From NCBI GenBank assembly GCA_946902875.1, contig OX336337.1, forward strand, positions 2,170,001 to 2,234,000: DNA of 64,000 nt. The letters run 5' to 3'. The position numbers were made by a program, and so were the translations under genes. Below the pieces are notes generated by a model that was not told the DNA's origin, did no database searches, and saw only the letters and a list, made by a program, of their open reading frames with translations. Position 1 is the first letter of the stretch, and each line of letters starts with the position of its first letter. Of this stretch, positions 1-10,806 are shown in pieces. This DNA comes from Nematopogon swammerdamellus (taxonomy: Eukaryota > Arthropoda > Insecta > Lepidoptera > Adelidae).

Positions 1-282
1 AAATTTTGTGTAATATGTTACAAAACAGTTCAGTTGCTGTGGTGACTACAAAACTAGCAGTTACCACAACTAAACCGAGTTAATCAGTTTGGTTGCTTCC
101 TTCTTAACTGTTTGTTAAAGAGCAACAAGTAATTTTGTAAATACGAGTAGTAGCTATACTTCGGTAGTTGGTTACAAAAGAGGGATTTACTAAATTGTGG
201 TTAGTTGCCGCAACTAAACCGGTTTAGGGTACCAAATTTGAGTAAAAAGCGACTTTACTAAACAGTTTAGTAAAAAAAAATT
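1..282. other. A+T-rich stretch with short inverted repeats
   Basis: No gene is seen. The stretch has repeated accaca/aactaaacc words in both orientations and a 19-base near-perfect palindrome at 255-273 (ttactaaac, one base, gtttagtaa). It may be the remains of a small inverted-repeat element whose left end lies outside the window. Confidence 0.4.
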
Positions 283-385
283 CAGTGTGTGTTCTTCTAG
301 TATAGTATAGCCAGCAATCCAAAGGCAAGTCTCCGGTATGGCAACTACTTTCTCGGAGGTGATATTGGCTGGTCGGAGCATGTGG
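283..385 (+). mobile_element. SINE B, 3' fragment
   Basis: This matches the last ~100 bases of the SINE B body (tagccagcaatcc, then ggaggtgatattggctggtc). It runs straight into the head of a second, full copy, so the pair forms a broken dimer. No poly(A) separates the two, so the tail of the first was lost or the second inserted there. Confidence 0.7.
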
Positions 386-392
386 TTGGTAT

Positions 393-815
393 GGCGGGCG
401 GTCGGGTGGTTTGGGAATCGGCTTTTCATGCGATAGGTCCGAGGTTCGAATCCGGTCGGCGTGTACCAATGAGTTATTTCTGACGAAACAATTTACGTTC
501 ATACCTACACTTGCTGCTTCACCGTTCGGAACCGGTGTATAACTCTGTAGATCCCTTCCCTTGCCCCTTACTAGGTGGTAGGCTCAAATTGTAGCCGACT
601 GGGTTTGGTACCACTATACTGGATGTAAGATGGCTGCATAGCAGCCTCGGTTGTGTTCTCCTGTACTCCAGTATAGCTAGCAGTCCAGGGAAGTCTTTGG
701 TATGCTACCTACCTTCTAGGAGGAGATATTGGCTGGTTCGAGCATGTGGTTTGGCCTATCTGACTCAGCAACCCGTACAGGATTACATAAAAATAAACAA
801 AACATAAAATAAAAA
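393..815 (+). mobile_element. SINE B, near full-length copy
   Basis: The head resembles a tRNA: an A-box-like ggtcgggtggtttggg is followed about 35 bases on by the B box ggttcgaatcc. Then come the shared SINE body (ccttactaggtggtagg, ggtaccac) and a 3' end ggattacataaaa running into A-rich sequence. Head-body-poly(A) order and the several related copies in this window (2849, 15905, 45424, 49610) support a tRNA-derived SINE. It codes for no protein; open frames across it are chance. Confidence 0.85.
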
Positions 816-2395
816 TGGCAACTGAAATGGCTCCGGTGCTGAGCGCCGCGTTCGATTGGCCCTCGTCGTTCGGGTAGCTCGCTCGACGTCTCTCCCCTCT
901 TTATTCTGCATACCCTCGAATTGACCAATTCCGGGCATTAAGGCAGCAACTCGACAGCTACTTGATAGTCGATCTAGCCATTACTTATCTCATCTATGGC
1001 AGAGGGTATAGCAGTGTTGAGTTTACACTGTTACGTGTTCAGGGCTCACAGTTCACTGCATATGCCTACATTATTATAGGTGGGACGTTAACAACATTTA
1101 AGGGTCGGATACGGACCGGTTTTTTTTTCTAAAAAAAAAAGTTTTAGTGAGATTCGCTATAAAAAGTGCACGACAGAGCGATAGGGAATCGGTGAGCGAA
1201 TGAAAGCGAACGTAATCGATAATTTTTATCGTAAGTCCAAATTTTTTTGTTCTTTCAGAGGCTTGAATGAAAAAAATCGTCTAATTATTATTGTAACAAT
1301 AAGCATGGAATAAATATAAAAGTATAACGCGAATTTAATATATATTTATTGGCTTTGTAATGCAGACCAAATTAGTAGAAATAACGAAAAATCTGAACTA
1401 ATACACCGATTTTGGTAATTTTGTTTCTATAGAGCAAAGTTAATGTTATTTCATCAATAATCATAAAATTTAAAGTGACGCGGATATACCTGAAATTTAA
1501 TATCCATGAATACAATTAATTGTTACGTACAAACTCCTTGTTTGGTTTAAGACTTTCTAAAAAAATATCATAACCTGCGTCATACGCAATCTTAAATTTA
1601 AGAATAAATAAGAACACGGGTTTCGCGATTTTTCTGCGAAGTTTGACTTATTAATACTGAATGCAATTTATTCCAGTTAATGGTACACCCATATAATGTT
1701 AATGTTCCACAGATTACGTGGGTGAAAAGAAATCTGAAAGTATATCTTTTTCTTATAGATATTTTTTTTTTCGTAAGAGCCCGACATTAATATGAGTTAG
1801 CGGGAATTTCTGCGATTACTCATGATATCAAAACATGTTCAACAGCGACATAACTTTGTGAAAATGATGATCTACGTCACACGAACAAAGCAGATAAGTA
1901 TGTTTATTGTAGACATTTCAAACGACTAGACGAAAATTTATCTCTCAGAGCAAAATTTTAAGAGTATTTGGTTTAAGGTAAAAAACATATTTTTGTAACG
2001 ACCTTTCTACTCGAGATCGTGTATCTGTAAGAACAAACTTTGATATTAATTTATTAACATTGTTTTTTACTACAATTATATTTTTATAAAAGTCTGCCAT
2101 CTAATGTTATTTAAGAAGGAGTGCTGACCCTTAAGGTAACTTCTTTGGGTATGGTCAGGATTTTGAAAAAAAAATCACATCACGAATATTTCTGTTGGAG
2201 TTGGATATCTTTGTAACATAACATTTTATCCATTTTCCCTCCACTCAGTCGGCCGTGAAAAATACCCAAAAATGTAACATACCTACTCATTTAATACACA
2301 TTTTTATTTGATAACGTAGCCTAAATCCAAGACCTAAATCAAACCTAATAGTATATATACTAAGAGTACATTCAAAAACAAAACAAAAATCTGTT
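816..2395. other. A+T-rich intergenic DNA, no gene seen
   Basis: About 1.6 kb without a convincing coding frame, RNA gene or recognised repeat. It contains scattered poly(A)/poly(T) runs. It may be host intergenic DNA or very old repeat sequence. Confidence 0.5.
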
Positions 2396-2636
2396 TTTGA
2401 TCTTGCTCTCAAGCTGTATTTTCAATCGACTGTAGGCGGTGTTATTATGTGGATAGTCACTAAATGCTTGTAAAAATTATTATGAAAAAAAAACCCTGCG
2501 AAGTTTCTTACCGGTTCTTCTTCGTGGGTGTAATCGAAACGGATAGAACAAATTGTGACAAATTCGAGTACAGTCATTCTGTCTAATGAATGCTTAATAA
2601 ACAATATACAACAATATACAATATTCTAAAGTATAT
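2396..2636 (+). mobile_element. Repeat K fragment (retroelement 3' end)
   Basis: This matches the segments at 11008-11845, 15205-15345 and 31683-32300. The shared core is cctgcgaagtttctta followed by cttcttcgtgggtgtaatcg. The + orientation is set by the terminal AATAAACAATA, which looks like a polyadenylation signal and tail. It is probably the 3' end of a retroelement; the clade is not recognised. Confidence 0.6.
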
Positions 2637-2848
2637 AAACAACATAAGTCCAACCCAACTCAACGGTTGATCACTTGGCATGGCACCCAAAATTACAGGC
2701 TCAACTACCACGAAATTTAGCGGCAGCGCAGCTCGACTGCGGCTACAATATTTCGCGTCAACCTCATACTAAAGCCGGGAGTTCATTTCATTACCAGGCT
2801 CGACAGATATTTAAATTTTGTTTTATTAAAACCATATTCTTTTATTGC

Positions 2849-3185
2849 GTAATCCTGTACGTGTGGCTGAGGAGCACATAATATCTACTCCGATCACCCG
2901 ATATCACATTCGAAGAGGTGTCATACAAGATACTTCAATTTGGATAGCTGGCTATACTGAACTGGAGGATCACACAACCGAGGCTTCTATATATACGGCC
3001 ATCTTTAGTTAAGAGCGGTAGTATCAACCCAGTCGGCTACAAATTTGATCCGGTCACCTAGTAAGGGGCAAGGAAAGGTACTATACAGTTTTACAAGGTA
3101 AGGTACCTGTTCTGAACGGTGAAGCAGTAGCTATGTACGTACATAAAATTTTTAGTCAGAAAAAAAAAATGATATCGTCTGGGTT
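2849..3185 (-). mobile_element. SINE B, diverged copy
   Basis: On the - strand this has the SINE B body and its 3' end (at 2849, gtaatcctgtacg in + orientation). The head is lost or replaced after the poly(T)-like run near 3165. It is clearly more diverged than the copies at 15905 and 49610, so it is an older insertion. Confidence 0.7.
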
Positions 3186-3641
3186 TGAGCCTCGATCAAG
3201 GCCGCGCCGAACGCTCGCCCCTGCAATCATGTGTTTAAAGCGTTCAACGCTAGCTCGGCAACAAATTTATCGTCGAGCAATAACGCCGTGCAGTCGGGTC
3301 AGCTAGTGAATTCTCGGCTTCACCAAAGCCCATTTAAGCCCGGTCGCTTCTATCACCGTTAAATTGTAAACAAGTCCCCCATATTTATGAATATGGGCAT
3401 CCTGGATGCCACGGTGCTCGCGTCGGCGGCTTGCCTCCGACTCAACTCACACAGAAACTAGCGAGTGAAGGGATTAGGCCCTTTGTCCCCAATGGCAATA
3501 TGTTAGAGTGCTACAAAAGGACTCTATTCTTCGCTGGATACTTTATTTTTTCCGGGCCGTTGTGTCGCGTCCGCCAATTTTTGGTTAATTAAACCTTTCA
3601 AAAGAGAAGGCGTGCGCGCAAAAAGCAAATTTTAATTTTAA
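3186..3641. other. Mixed-composition unique DNA, no gene seen
   Basis: This is higher in G+C than its surroundings, with CpG-containing words (ggccgcgccgaacgctcgcc). It has no recognised repeat and no splice-bounded frame I can defend. It may be host regulatory or ancient exon sequence. Confidence 0.35.
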
Positions 3642-3996
3642 TTTTTTTATGGAAACTGACACGGTTGGCTACATCACCTACAACATCCGTGATGTCAGTC
3701 CATAACACCGGGTGAGCTAGGTGCCATGTCAGTGCTTCCCTTCGGTCGTGCCGGCTACACTGAACTGGACGGAAAACACAAACTATTTACATAGCCGTTT
3801 TGACCGAAGTTTCATTCAGTGCGGTGGTACCAACCCGGGCGGGTTTAACCCTACCACCTAGTAAGGTAAGAAGGGAAGGGACCTACAGTTTTACGTGGAA
3901 TCCGAACCACGGTCAGCCTCCAACGGTCGAGCGGTCACCCATCCAAGTACTGGCCGCGACAGTCGACTGTCTGCATCACTGAGCTATCGAGGCTGA
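3642..3996 (-). mobile_element. SINE A, near full-length
   Basis: On the - strand the order is head (tcagcctcgatagctcagt), shared body with ggtggtaggg and ggtaccaccgcactg, tail ending gtgtcagtttccat and a poly(A). The 5S-like core between head and body is shortened here. It lies head to head with the + copy at 4186, separated by ~190 bp. Confidence 0.9.
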
Positions 3997-4185
3997 AATT
4001 TTACCGAGTTTTTACAGAACACCGAAAGATATAAATTGTATACAAATTGCAAATAAAAGAGGGGCGGGGAGGAGTAAAGGAAGCCCAAATTATACCAATA
4101 GTGATTTGGAACTACACGAATCGGTGGCAAATCTATTGATAAATACATTACGGATTTAAAAGCAGATATCAAAATTGAATATTTT

Positions 4186-4588
4186 GTCAGCCTCGATAGC
4201 TCAGTGGTGCAGACAGTCGACTGTCGCTATTGATTGTTAAGCAACGCTGGGCCGGTCAGTACTTGGATGGGTGACCGCTCGACCGATGGAGGCTGACCGT
4301 GCTTCGAATTCCACGTAAAACTGTAGGTAAGGTAAGGGTCCCTTCTTATCCGAGCTCTTACCTTACTAGGTGGTAGGGTTTATCACAACCGGGTTGGTAC
4401 CACCGCACTGAATGAAACGTCGGTTGAAACGGCTATGTAAATAGTTGGTGTTTTCCGTCCAGTTCAGTGTAGCCGGCACGACCGAAGGAAAGCACTGACA
4501 TGGCACCTAGTTCAACCGGTGTTATTGGCTGACATCACGGATGTTGTAGTTGATGTAGCCAATCGTGTCAGTTTGCAAAAAAAAAAAA
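4186..4588 (+). mobile_element. SINE A, full-length reference copy
   Basis: Best intact example. The first nine bases (gtcagcctc, 4186-4194) are the exact reverse complement of gaggctgac at 4289-4297, closing a ~112-base head. Inside are a tRNA A-box-like tagctcagtgg and then ttaagcaacgctgggc / gtacttggatgggtgaccgc, which closely follow the internal control region of animal 5S rRNA. After the head come a B-box-like run, a ~270-base body, ccaatcgtgtcagtttgc and 12 A. This is a Pol III-type SINE. Reading the head as a tRNA/5S hybrid is my inference. Confidence 0.92.
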
Positions 4589-4669
4589 TTTGATTCTACA
4601 ACAACAAGCTGCTATACATACAAAATTTATGACCGGCTATTTGGAAGAATTACACGGAAACAATAATCA

Positions 4670-4745
4670 CACTACTGAAGACTAAGTTGAAAATCTACCC
4701 CCTTCAAAGGTGAAGATCACTGCCGGCTGGTCCTAAAGTGCGCCT
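4670..4745. repeat. Short unit related to the tandem array at 5500
   Basis: It contains the words gttgaaaatctaccccct and ggtgaagatcactgccggctgg, shared in part with 5500-5640. The two pieces flank a GC-richer block (4827-5250), so they may be the two ends of one unrecognised element. Confidence 0.4.
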
Positions 4746-4826
4746 GTGCGCCGCACTACCATACCAAGACAAGTCTTCACTTCACTCAAAATACATCTTC
4801 ATAACTTACAATACAACATACCTACA

Positions 4827-5250
4827 TTAAAACCATAAAGATCGTACTCCAAATAAATACGAATGTGAATTCGACCTTATTTTATAGAGCACAAGGCACG
4901 TTTTTGCGAGTAAACCCGCGCCCCGTGCGGAATCAAAAACGCACGCGGGTCTCCCATCTGAATGTATGGGGATCGACAAAACACCGCTGGCCCGTGAGAC
5001 AAAAGATACTTCATAGAAACAGTATGGGCCGAAATGGAGTTCTGCGTGCGGCGCACGAGCACCAAACAAGGACGCTATATCGTGAATAGCCGCGCGTGCG
5101 ACACGTCGCGAGCGATTCCTTTTGCACGAGTCCGTCTACTTAGAGTCAGCGCGCTGTCATGTGATGTCACATACCCGTTAACGCGCGAATATTTAAAATG
5201 GGATATGGTTAGGTTTTGTGCTTTCTGTCACGTGATACTGTGAATTAAGT
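4827..5250. other. GC-richer unique block
   Basis: This is CpG-rich relative to the neighbourhood (gtgcggcgcacgagcacc and similar). On the - strand a TATAAAAT lies near 4884. Several overlapping short frames exist on both strands, which is expected for such composition, and none has a convincing start and splice site. It could be an LTR, a promoter or the inside of an element. I do not assign a function. Confidence 0.3.
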
Positions 5251-5255
5251 GGTGC

Positions 5256-5335
5256 CGATATTTGCCTAAGAGTTGGTTAAAGGTAAGGCTTTACAATCAG
5301 GTGATCCCGGGTTCAATTCCTACTTTTTAAATGTT
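5256..5335 (+). other. tRNA-like segment (pseudogene or SINE head)
   Basis: An A-box-like tgcctaagagttggttaa is followed by a good B box (gggttcaattcc) about 40 bases later, and then a TTTTT that could stop Pol III. The ends do not pair into an acceptor stem, so this is not a working tRNA gene. It is better read as a tRNA-derived relic. Confidence 0.45.
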
Positions 5336-5519
5336 TTTTTTTAATACATTTTTTAAGTATTTTAGGGACATTGCTATTGTTTTCTCTTTGAAAGCTGCAG
5401 TAGTGTTGTCGTCTATGGGTGTGTTCATAAAGGCACTATAAATGAGTTATGGAATGTGTTGGGAAATTTGGTAGGTATTTAAGGAGGTAGGTACTTAGCG
5501 CACTACCGGTCACTGAAGT

Positions 5520-5632
5520 CACCAGCCGCCACTGGTGAAGATCTACCCTTTACATAAGTTGAAGATCTACCCCCCTAAATATGTTGAAGATCTACCAGCT
5601 ACATAAGTTGAAGAACTACCCCTTACATCTAC
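5520..5632 (+). repeat. Degenerate tandem repeat, ~27-bp unit
   Basis: About four units, each with gttgaagatctaccc followed by an acat/ctaaat spacer. The units vary in the bases after tctacc. The array lies just upstream of the repeat G fragment at 5832. Confidence 0.7.
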
Positions 5633-5831
5633 AACTGGTGGCTGATGTAATGGGAGCGGGAGCGGGTAGTGAAAACTAGAATTTTCTGAGCTAACTTTGT
5701 GTGCAAGCGAAATGTTTTATTCAAGCTTTTTCAAGAAAGATGTGGAAAAGTGTTTGTGTTGTGTTCCAAGCATATATAGATACTTGAATATAATAGACAT
5801 GTATTTAGAAGATACCGTGCTAAAGAACGAT

Positions 5832-5998
5832 AGGATGGCCACTTCTCAACTTGGCACGGTCCTTCCACCGAGTCATGCAGCAGTTGGGTCTTCGTGCCTT
5901 GCTTGCTGCTTAATAGTTATCTTGTCCTATAATACTTTGCTAATCGTGTTCTGTTGTAGTTTAAAAGAATACTTGCAGCACAACACCGATTACTCTGC
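5832..5998 (+). mobile_element. Repeat G, internal fragment
   Basis: It carries the G signature: ttggcacggtccttccac, gagtcatgcagca, tgcttgctgctt, then gcagcacaacaccgattact. The head and the end are missing, and the inverted cggtgttgtgct partner has decayed. The surrounding long open frame is chance and is not annotated. Confidence 0.75.
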
Positions 5999-5999
5999 T

Positions 6000-6480
6000 C
6001 ATCCGAACCGACCATTCGACTTAATCATTCGACAGTCCAGAATGTCAAATTATTCCGTAGGTACTTACTTATTCTCTAAAATCTCGTTGGTCGTGAATCT
6101 TGGAATTTGAACAGAAATATTTCCGGAAACGCGAACCACTATATCAAAGTCACGACACGACACTCGCTCAAGGGAGGACTCCAGGGAGCAACGATATGCC
6201 CAAAGTAATAGAAGCCTGCTTATTAGGAGAGAACAGCGCATCATTCCACTGAGCACCTTTGAAATGTGCCCCGGGGGTTTAAATTCAGACGTCTCTTGTT
6301 TTTTTTTTCACGTGAAATTGCGCTGGGCCCCTTTGCAATATTGCTGTGAGTCGCCTCACGAAAATGTCTGCGCGCTTTGAGGAAAACTAAATACGCTTTA
6401 ATTTAATTTTAAAACGGCTCGCTTTTCGCGGATTTTCATGTCTTGCATGTATGTAAGTGAAAACCCTTCATTTAACGTTT
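6000..6480. other. No gene or clear repeat seen
   Basis: Mixed-composition DNA between repeat G and repeat D fragments. The short frames here lack support. Confidence 0.4.
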
Positions 6481-6672
6481 TAATTGTTTTTATTATTTGT
6501 TGTTATATCCGAATATTTGTATATAAAATAACATGTTCTGTGAAAATTTCAACCGGTTAGGTATTACGGTTCCAAAGATACAGCCATCGGACGGACGGAC
6601 GGACAGATAGACAGACAGACAGACAGACGTTGTAGGCTTAGTAATAGGCTTCCGTACGGAGTACGAAAACCT
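6481..6672 (-). mobile_element. Repeat D, 5' part
   Basis: On the - strand it has the D order: ccgtacggaagcctattacta, a run of ctgt repeats, gctgtatctttggaacc, and aaattttcacagaacatg. The second half of the element is missing. Confidence 0.75.
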
Positions 6673-6783
6673 AATGATGACGAACCATACTGAATATGCA
6701 TACTTACCTATATGTCTCAGTGAAATATTGTTAATGTTGTGTTTTCTTTATGGAAAAATAAACATATAAATATGAATAAATAT

Positions 6784-7186
6784 GTCAGCCTCGATAGCTC
6801 AGTGGTGCCAGACAGTCGACTGTCGCTATTGATTGTTAAGCAACGCTGGGCCGGTCAGTACTTAAATGGGTGATCGCTCGACCGTTGGAGGCTGACCGTG
6901 GTTCGGATTCCACGTAAAACTGTAGGTCTCTTCCCTTCTTACCTTACTAGGTGGTAGAGTTCAACCCGCCCGGGTTGGTACCACCGCACTGAATGAAATG
7001 TCGTTCGAAACGGCTATGTAAATAGTTTGTGTTTTCCGTGCAGTTCAGTGTAGCCGGCACGACCGAAGGGAAGCACTGACATGGCACCTAGTTCCCCCGT
7101 TGTTATGGGCTGACATCACGGATGTTGTAGGTGACGTAGCCAACCGTGTCAATTTCCATAAAAAAATAAAAAATAAAAATAAATCT
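6784..7186 (+). mobile_element. SINE A, full-length
   Basis: It has the complete head with the 9-base closing pair, the 5S-like core (cagtacttaaatgggtgatc here), body, tail and an A-rich end broken by t. The core shows two changes from the reference copy at 4186. Confidence 0.92.
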
Positions 7187-7295
7187 AGGAAACGCATTAG
7201 GTTAAGCCTGTAATGCTTCTTAAAATTAAAATAAAGCAAATAAATTAATAAATTAACGCGAGCGAAGTCGCTGGTGAAACCTAGTATTGGATAAT

Positions 7296-7395
7296 ACATT
7301 CCAGACGGCGCTCGATGCGGCGGTGCGGGGGCGGTGTGGGGCGGCAGAGGGGGCGGCGCACGCGGGGGCGGCTCACGCGGGGGCGGCGTGTGAGC
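7296..7395. other. Very G-rich block
   Basis: A run of ggcggtgcggggg-type words lies on the + strand between A+T-rich flanks. Its composition is strongly skewed (G over C). Open frames through it are a by-product of the composition. Confidence 0.5.
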
Positions 7396-7692
7396 ACACT
7401 CCATAATAAATGTGGATGTCAATCACGAGGGAGTGTTCCCTGCGATCTCTGGGATAAGTGCGCGCCATCCGTCTACGGCTCGGCACTGTAACTCAAAACC
7501 TGCTGAGTTGAAATTGCGCGTCAGTTGTCAAATGACATTTTCATGTGGTTCTTGAACAGAAAGCAGCGTGTTTGATTGATTAGGGAAGTGCTTAGTTTTT
7601 TTACCCGACAAATTTTAGACGACTACGGCGAAGCCAAAAGAATGGTTATGATTTTGGCAGCGTACCGTACCTATGTATGCGAGATATGTATT
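7396..7692. other. No gene or clear repeat seen
   Basis: Unique-looking mixed sequence between the G-rich block and a LINE fragment. Confidence 0.4.
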
Positions 7693-7815
7693 TTTTATAG
7701 TAAGCGCGACATGTGGCGTCGAGCCACGCATAAGGTGTCTAGCGACGCCCATGGACATTCGGACGCATGCGGGGGCTGCGAATGCCATGCCGGCCTGACA
7801 GGTGCCCATGCACCA
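7693..7815 (-). mobile_element. LINE E, 3' coding end fragment
   Basis: The - strand encodes the tail seen in other E copies, of the type MAFAAPACVRMSMGV then HVAL-IKN. This lies just after the conserved RT C-terminal block in Jockey/CR1-like LINEs. Only this terminal part remains. Confidence 0.65.
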
Positions 7816-7949
7816 TAATTTAATGTATGTGTGTTCGTTTGTTTGTTCCGTCACATATCCTAAATTACTTAACTAATTACAACATATTTATGAGGCATTT
7901 TTCAATTGTATTCAATAGTCCTCTAGTCATAGGCTAGAACATAGCCTAG

Positions 7950-8253
7950 TTTTTAGCGTTCTGTATCCATACGGAAGCCTATTACTAAGCCTCTGTCTGT
8001 CCGTCCGTCTGTCTGTGTGTCCCGTCGTATCTTTTGAACCGTAATAGGAAGCCGGTGGATACGCCAATAAATAATAAAAAAAGCAAAAACAAAAAGTAAA
8101 AAATTAAGAAAATCTCTATACAAGAACCGTTTTAAGAATCCATGTAAACCACACAACATTCAAGCTACTACGCCACACATACTTTGCATCGCAACCCTAC
8201 AGCGAACCTACAGAACCCTCCGTGCATGAGTAAAACTCGCACTTGGCCGATTT
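7950..8253 (+). mobile_element. Repeat D, copy with shortened middle
   Basis: It starts near ttctgtatccatacggaagc, runs through tattactaagcc, (tccgtctg)n and cttttgaaccgtaatagg, and ends ctcgcacttggccgattttt. The inner gatataacaac segment is altered. It is followed at once by another D copy. Confidence 0.8.
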
Positions 8254-8261
8254 TTTTCTTC

Positions 8262-8632
8262 GTTTTTGTTTTCGTACCCGCACGGAAGCCTATTTATTAT
8301 TAAGCCTACTCCGTCCGTCTTTGTATCTTTTGAACCGTAGTAGGTCGCCGGTCAAAAATTTCACAGAATGCGTTATAATGGCGGACATAATAAGAAATAA
8401 TAAAAAAACTAAATTAAAAAATTAAGGAACCACCTTAAAAAATTGGGGACCCATAGGTTTTTTTTTCAACTTTTTTTTGCTCCATCGTAAAAACGGTTAT
8501 ACACACGCGTCAAATTGTGTTATTGCAGTACAAACTCTAAAGTAAAACAAGAAATTATAAAAACCGACCAATTACTTGATAGGACGGAAACCTAGGTGCG
8601 CGAGTCAGACTCGCACTTGACGGTTATTTTTT
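8262..8632 (+). mobile_element. Repeat D, second tandem copy
   Basis: It begins ttcgtacccgcacggaagcc and ends gactcgcacttgacggtt. It lies in the same orientation as the copy just before it, so the two are arranged in tandem, with independent divergence. Confidence 0.75.
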
Positions 8633-8807
8633 CGTAGTAGTCTTGTAAAAAAAATATTTTGGACACTAATGTATCTACTGGCGTCTCCCGCGGAGTTAGT
8701 TTGCCAATTTTATTGTCAACAAGTGAGTGTGCCAAGCATTGTATTGCCATCCACCGCTAGTAATAAGAGATTGTTTAGCGCAAACTCTCTGATTGAAGAA
8801 AACATTT

Positions 8808-9112
8808 AAAAACCGGCCAAGTGCGAATCGGACTCGCGCACCGAGGTTTCCGCAGCACAAAAAAACATAGAAAAAAAACACGTTTTTTGTATGGGAACCC
8901 CCTTAATTTTTTACTTTTTCTATTTTTTTCAATTTTTTATTATTTGTTGTTATATCTGCCATAATAACATTATTCTGTGAAAATTTCAACGGGCTACCTA
9001 TTACGGATCAAAAGATACAGCCCTCGGACGGACGGACGGACGGACAGACAGACAGACAGACGGCGTAGGCTTAGTAATAGGGTCCCGTACCGGATACGAA
9101 ACCCTAAAAACC
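8808..9112 (-). mobile_element. Repeat D, inverted copy
   Basis: Its + strand reads aaaaaccggccaagtgcg at one end and gtcccgtaccggatacgaaa at the other, so the element runs leftward. The (ggac)n and (agac)n runs at 9028-9062 are the internal microsatellite of this family. Confidence 0.82.
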
Positions 9113-9433
9113 TGCTTCTACACCAGCGAAAAGTCTGTGTAATGGCGGCGTAATATAATAATCTTTTACCGTCCTTTTTCTAAACAGCCTTTTTTGTAAT
9201 TTTGTGCACGCTACTTAGTACTAGGCGGCCAAATTAAAAAACAACAACCCGAAGGATTTGAAAAAAGAAATGACAAAGTCACATAATACTAAGCTAGAAT
9301 TACGCCTTGTAACTTTTGTAATAATGTAAAGTATAATATTATTAAAATGTTAAAATGTAGAGACTCTGTACAAAGAGGTGTATGTTTAAAAAAAAAACTG
9401 TTTTAAAAAAACATTGAACCGACTTCAAATTTT
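9113..9433. other. A+T-rich DNA, no gene seen
   Basis: No recognised element before the hairpin at 9434, apart from a short accgacttc word near 9418 related to the repeat L end. Confidence 0.4.
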
Positions 9434-9513
9434 GATCTTGAGTAGAAGGCGGTACAAAAGCACAAAAGGGTCCATCTACAGGTGTGCTTTTGTAGCGCCT
9501 TCTACTCAAGATC
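9434..9513. repeat. Short hairpin-forming inverted repeat
   Basis: The left arm starts gatcttgagtagaaggcg and the right arm ends cgccttctactcaagatc. About 30 bases pair almost perfectly around a ~20-base loop. The aaccgacttc-like word just before it hints at a link to repeat L. Confidence 0.8.
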
Positions 9514-9944
9514 AATATATTATTCAATTCAGAACATAACACCGGAAGTTTTGAGATGATGGAAAATGCTTTAAATAGGGCTCCAATTTGCATTGACGCT
9601 GGAGGCCATTATTTGAAGGGTATCATATTCAAAACCTAATAGGAATAATTTTAAAGTTCTGTTATTTGTATGAAAAAAAATCTTTATTAAATTTTTTTTT
9701 CTAGGTAAATGAAACTGTCTTTACTTTTGCGCCACCCGTTATAACATTTGTTGCGACTTGATTTCTTTGAAAGTTCCTTCGTGGTGCATCCCCTAGTAGT
9801 GTTTATCTCGATGGGTACCGGTTTAGATTATGTCACATTAATTATTGTGACTCTCACGAGCGCCACTGTTACTCTTAACGTTACCAAATCGCAATTCACT
9901 CAATCTTCAAAAAATCCTCGCTCTCACGGAATAGTTAGGTACAT
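9514..9944. other. No gene or clear repeat seen
   Basis: A+T-rich unique sequence; short frames only. Confidence 0.4.
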
Positions 9945-10058
9945 ACATTACATACATATCACACACGCTGAATCCCGACAATCGGGGTAAGCAGAGTAAT
10001 CGGTGTTGTGCTGCAAGTACTCTGGTAAATTACAGCACAACACCGACCACTACGTACA
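9945..10058 (-). mobile_element. Repeat G, 3' end
   Basis: On the - strand it ends with the G terminal block: cggtgttgtgctgtaattta, agcacaacaccgatta, ccccgattgtcgggattc, then a decayed (gtat)n tail. The two arms form a 12-bp stem-loop. Confidence 0.75.
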
Positions 10059-10427
10059 CGGAATAGATGTTTACTAGCAAACCGTGTCTGTAAATCAGAC
10101 AGCCGACGCACACATCGAATGAGATTGTAGCCTGTGGGCGTCTGTGAGCGAGAGATGAAAATCTTCTTCGAGCAAAATTGAAAGTCGTTTGATTATCATA
10201 AACGCTACACTTTTGCGGGAATGCCAGCCTTTTTATAGCTGCGCGATACACGAATAATATCATCGCGATTTGCGGATTTCGAGAAATAATTCATATGCCT
10301 CGCATATGCGCCATCCATGTCTGGAGGGGTGAGGAAATCCTCAGAACAAACTGCTTGTAGAAGTAGCGCCTTGACTTGTTAGTATGAAGACCAGTGTAAC
10401 TGAATTCCTAATCAATTTGTGAGTCCT
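10059..10427. other. No gene or clear repeat seen
   Basis: Mixed-composition sequence with no supported frame or repeat. Confidence 0.4.
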
Positions 10428-10806
10428 TTTTAGGGTTCCGTATCCGCCGCAAGGAACGCTATTACTAAGCCTACGCCGCCGTCTGTCTGTCTGTCCGAGG
10501 GCTGTATCTCTTGAACCGTAATAGGTAGCCCAGTGAAATTTTCACAGAGTATGTGCTATTATTGCCGATATAACAACAAATAATAAAAATAAGGAAATGT
10601 GAAAAATTCACGGGGGTTGCCATAGAAGAAACTAAAATTGTAAGCGCGCCATCTACCGAAAATACTAAGAAGCACTTTAACTAATCATGAATTTTAACTA
10701 ATATGAAGCATTTCATAAACACGCCATAAATGGAGTGATTGGCGATGACCATAACATGGCGATACGGAACCCTCGGTGCGCGAGATAGACTCGCACTTGG
10801 CCAGTT
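10428..10806 (+). mobile_element. Repeat D, near full-length
   Basis: It starts tagggttccgtatccgcc, runs through ccgatataacaacaaataat, and ends tacggaaccctcggtgcgcg then cacttggccagtttttt. The complementary agggttccgta/tacggaaccct pair near the two ends suggests imperfect terminal inverted repeats. Confidence 0.85.

Noticed and set aside
4186..4297. A real 5S rRNA or tRNA gene
   Set aside because: It is followed by a SINE body and poly(A), repeats many times, and matches neither RNA over its full length.
5256..5335. A functional tRNA gene
   Set aside because: Box-like motifs only; no acceptor stem.
5697..6110. A 137-codon + strand frame
   Set aside because: About half of it is repeat G, and the rest has no recognisable feature.
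7045..7422. A 125-codon - strand frame rich in proline
   Set aside because: It joins SINE A sequence to a G-rich block; the proline runs come from base composition.
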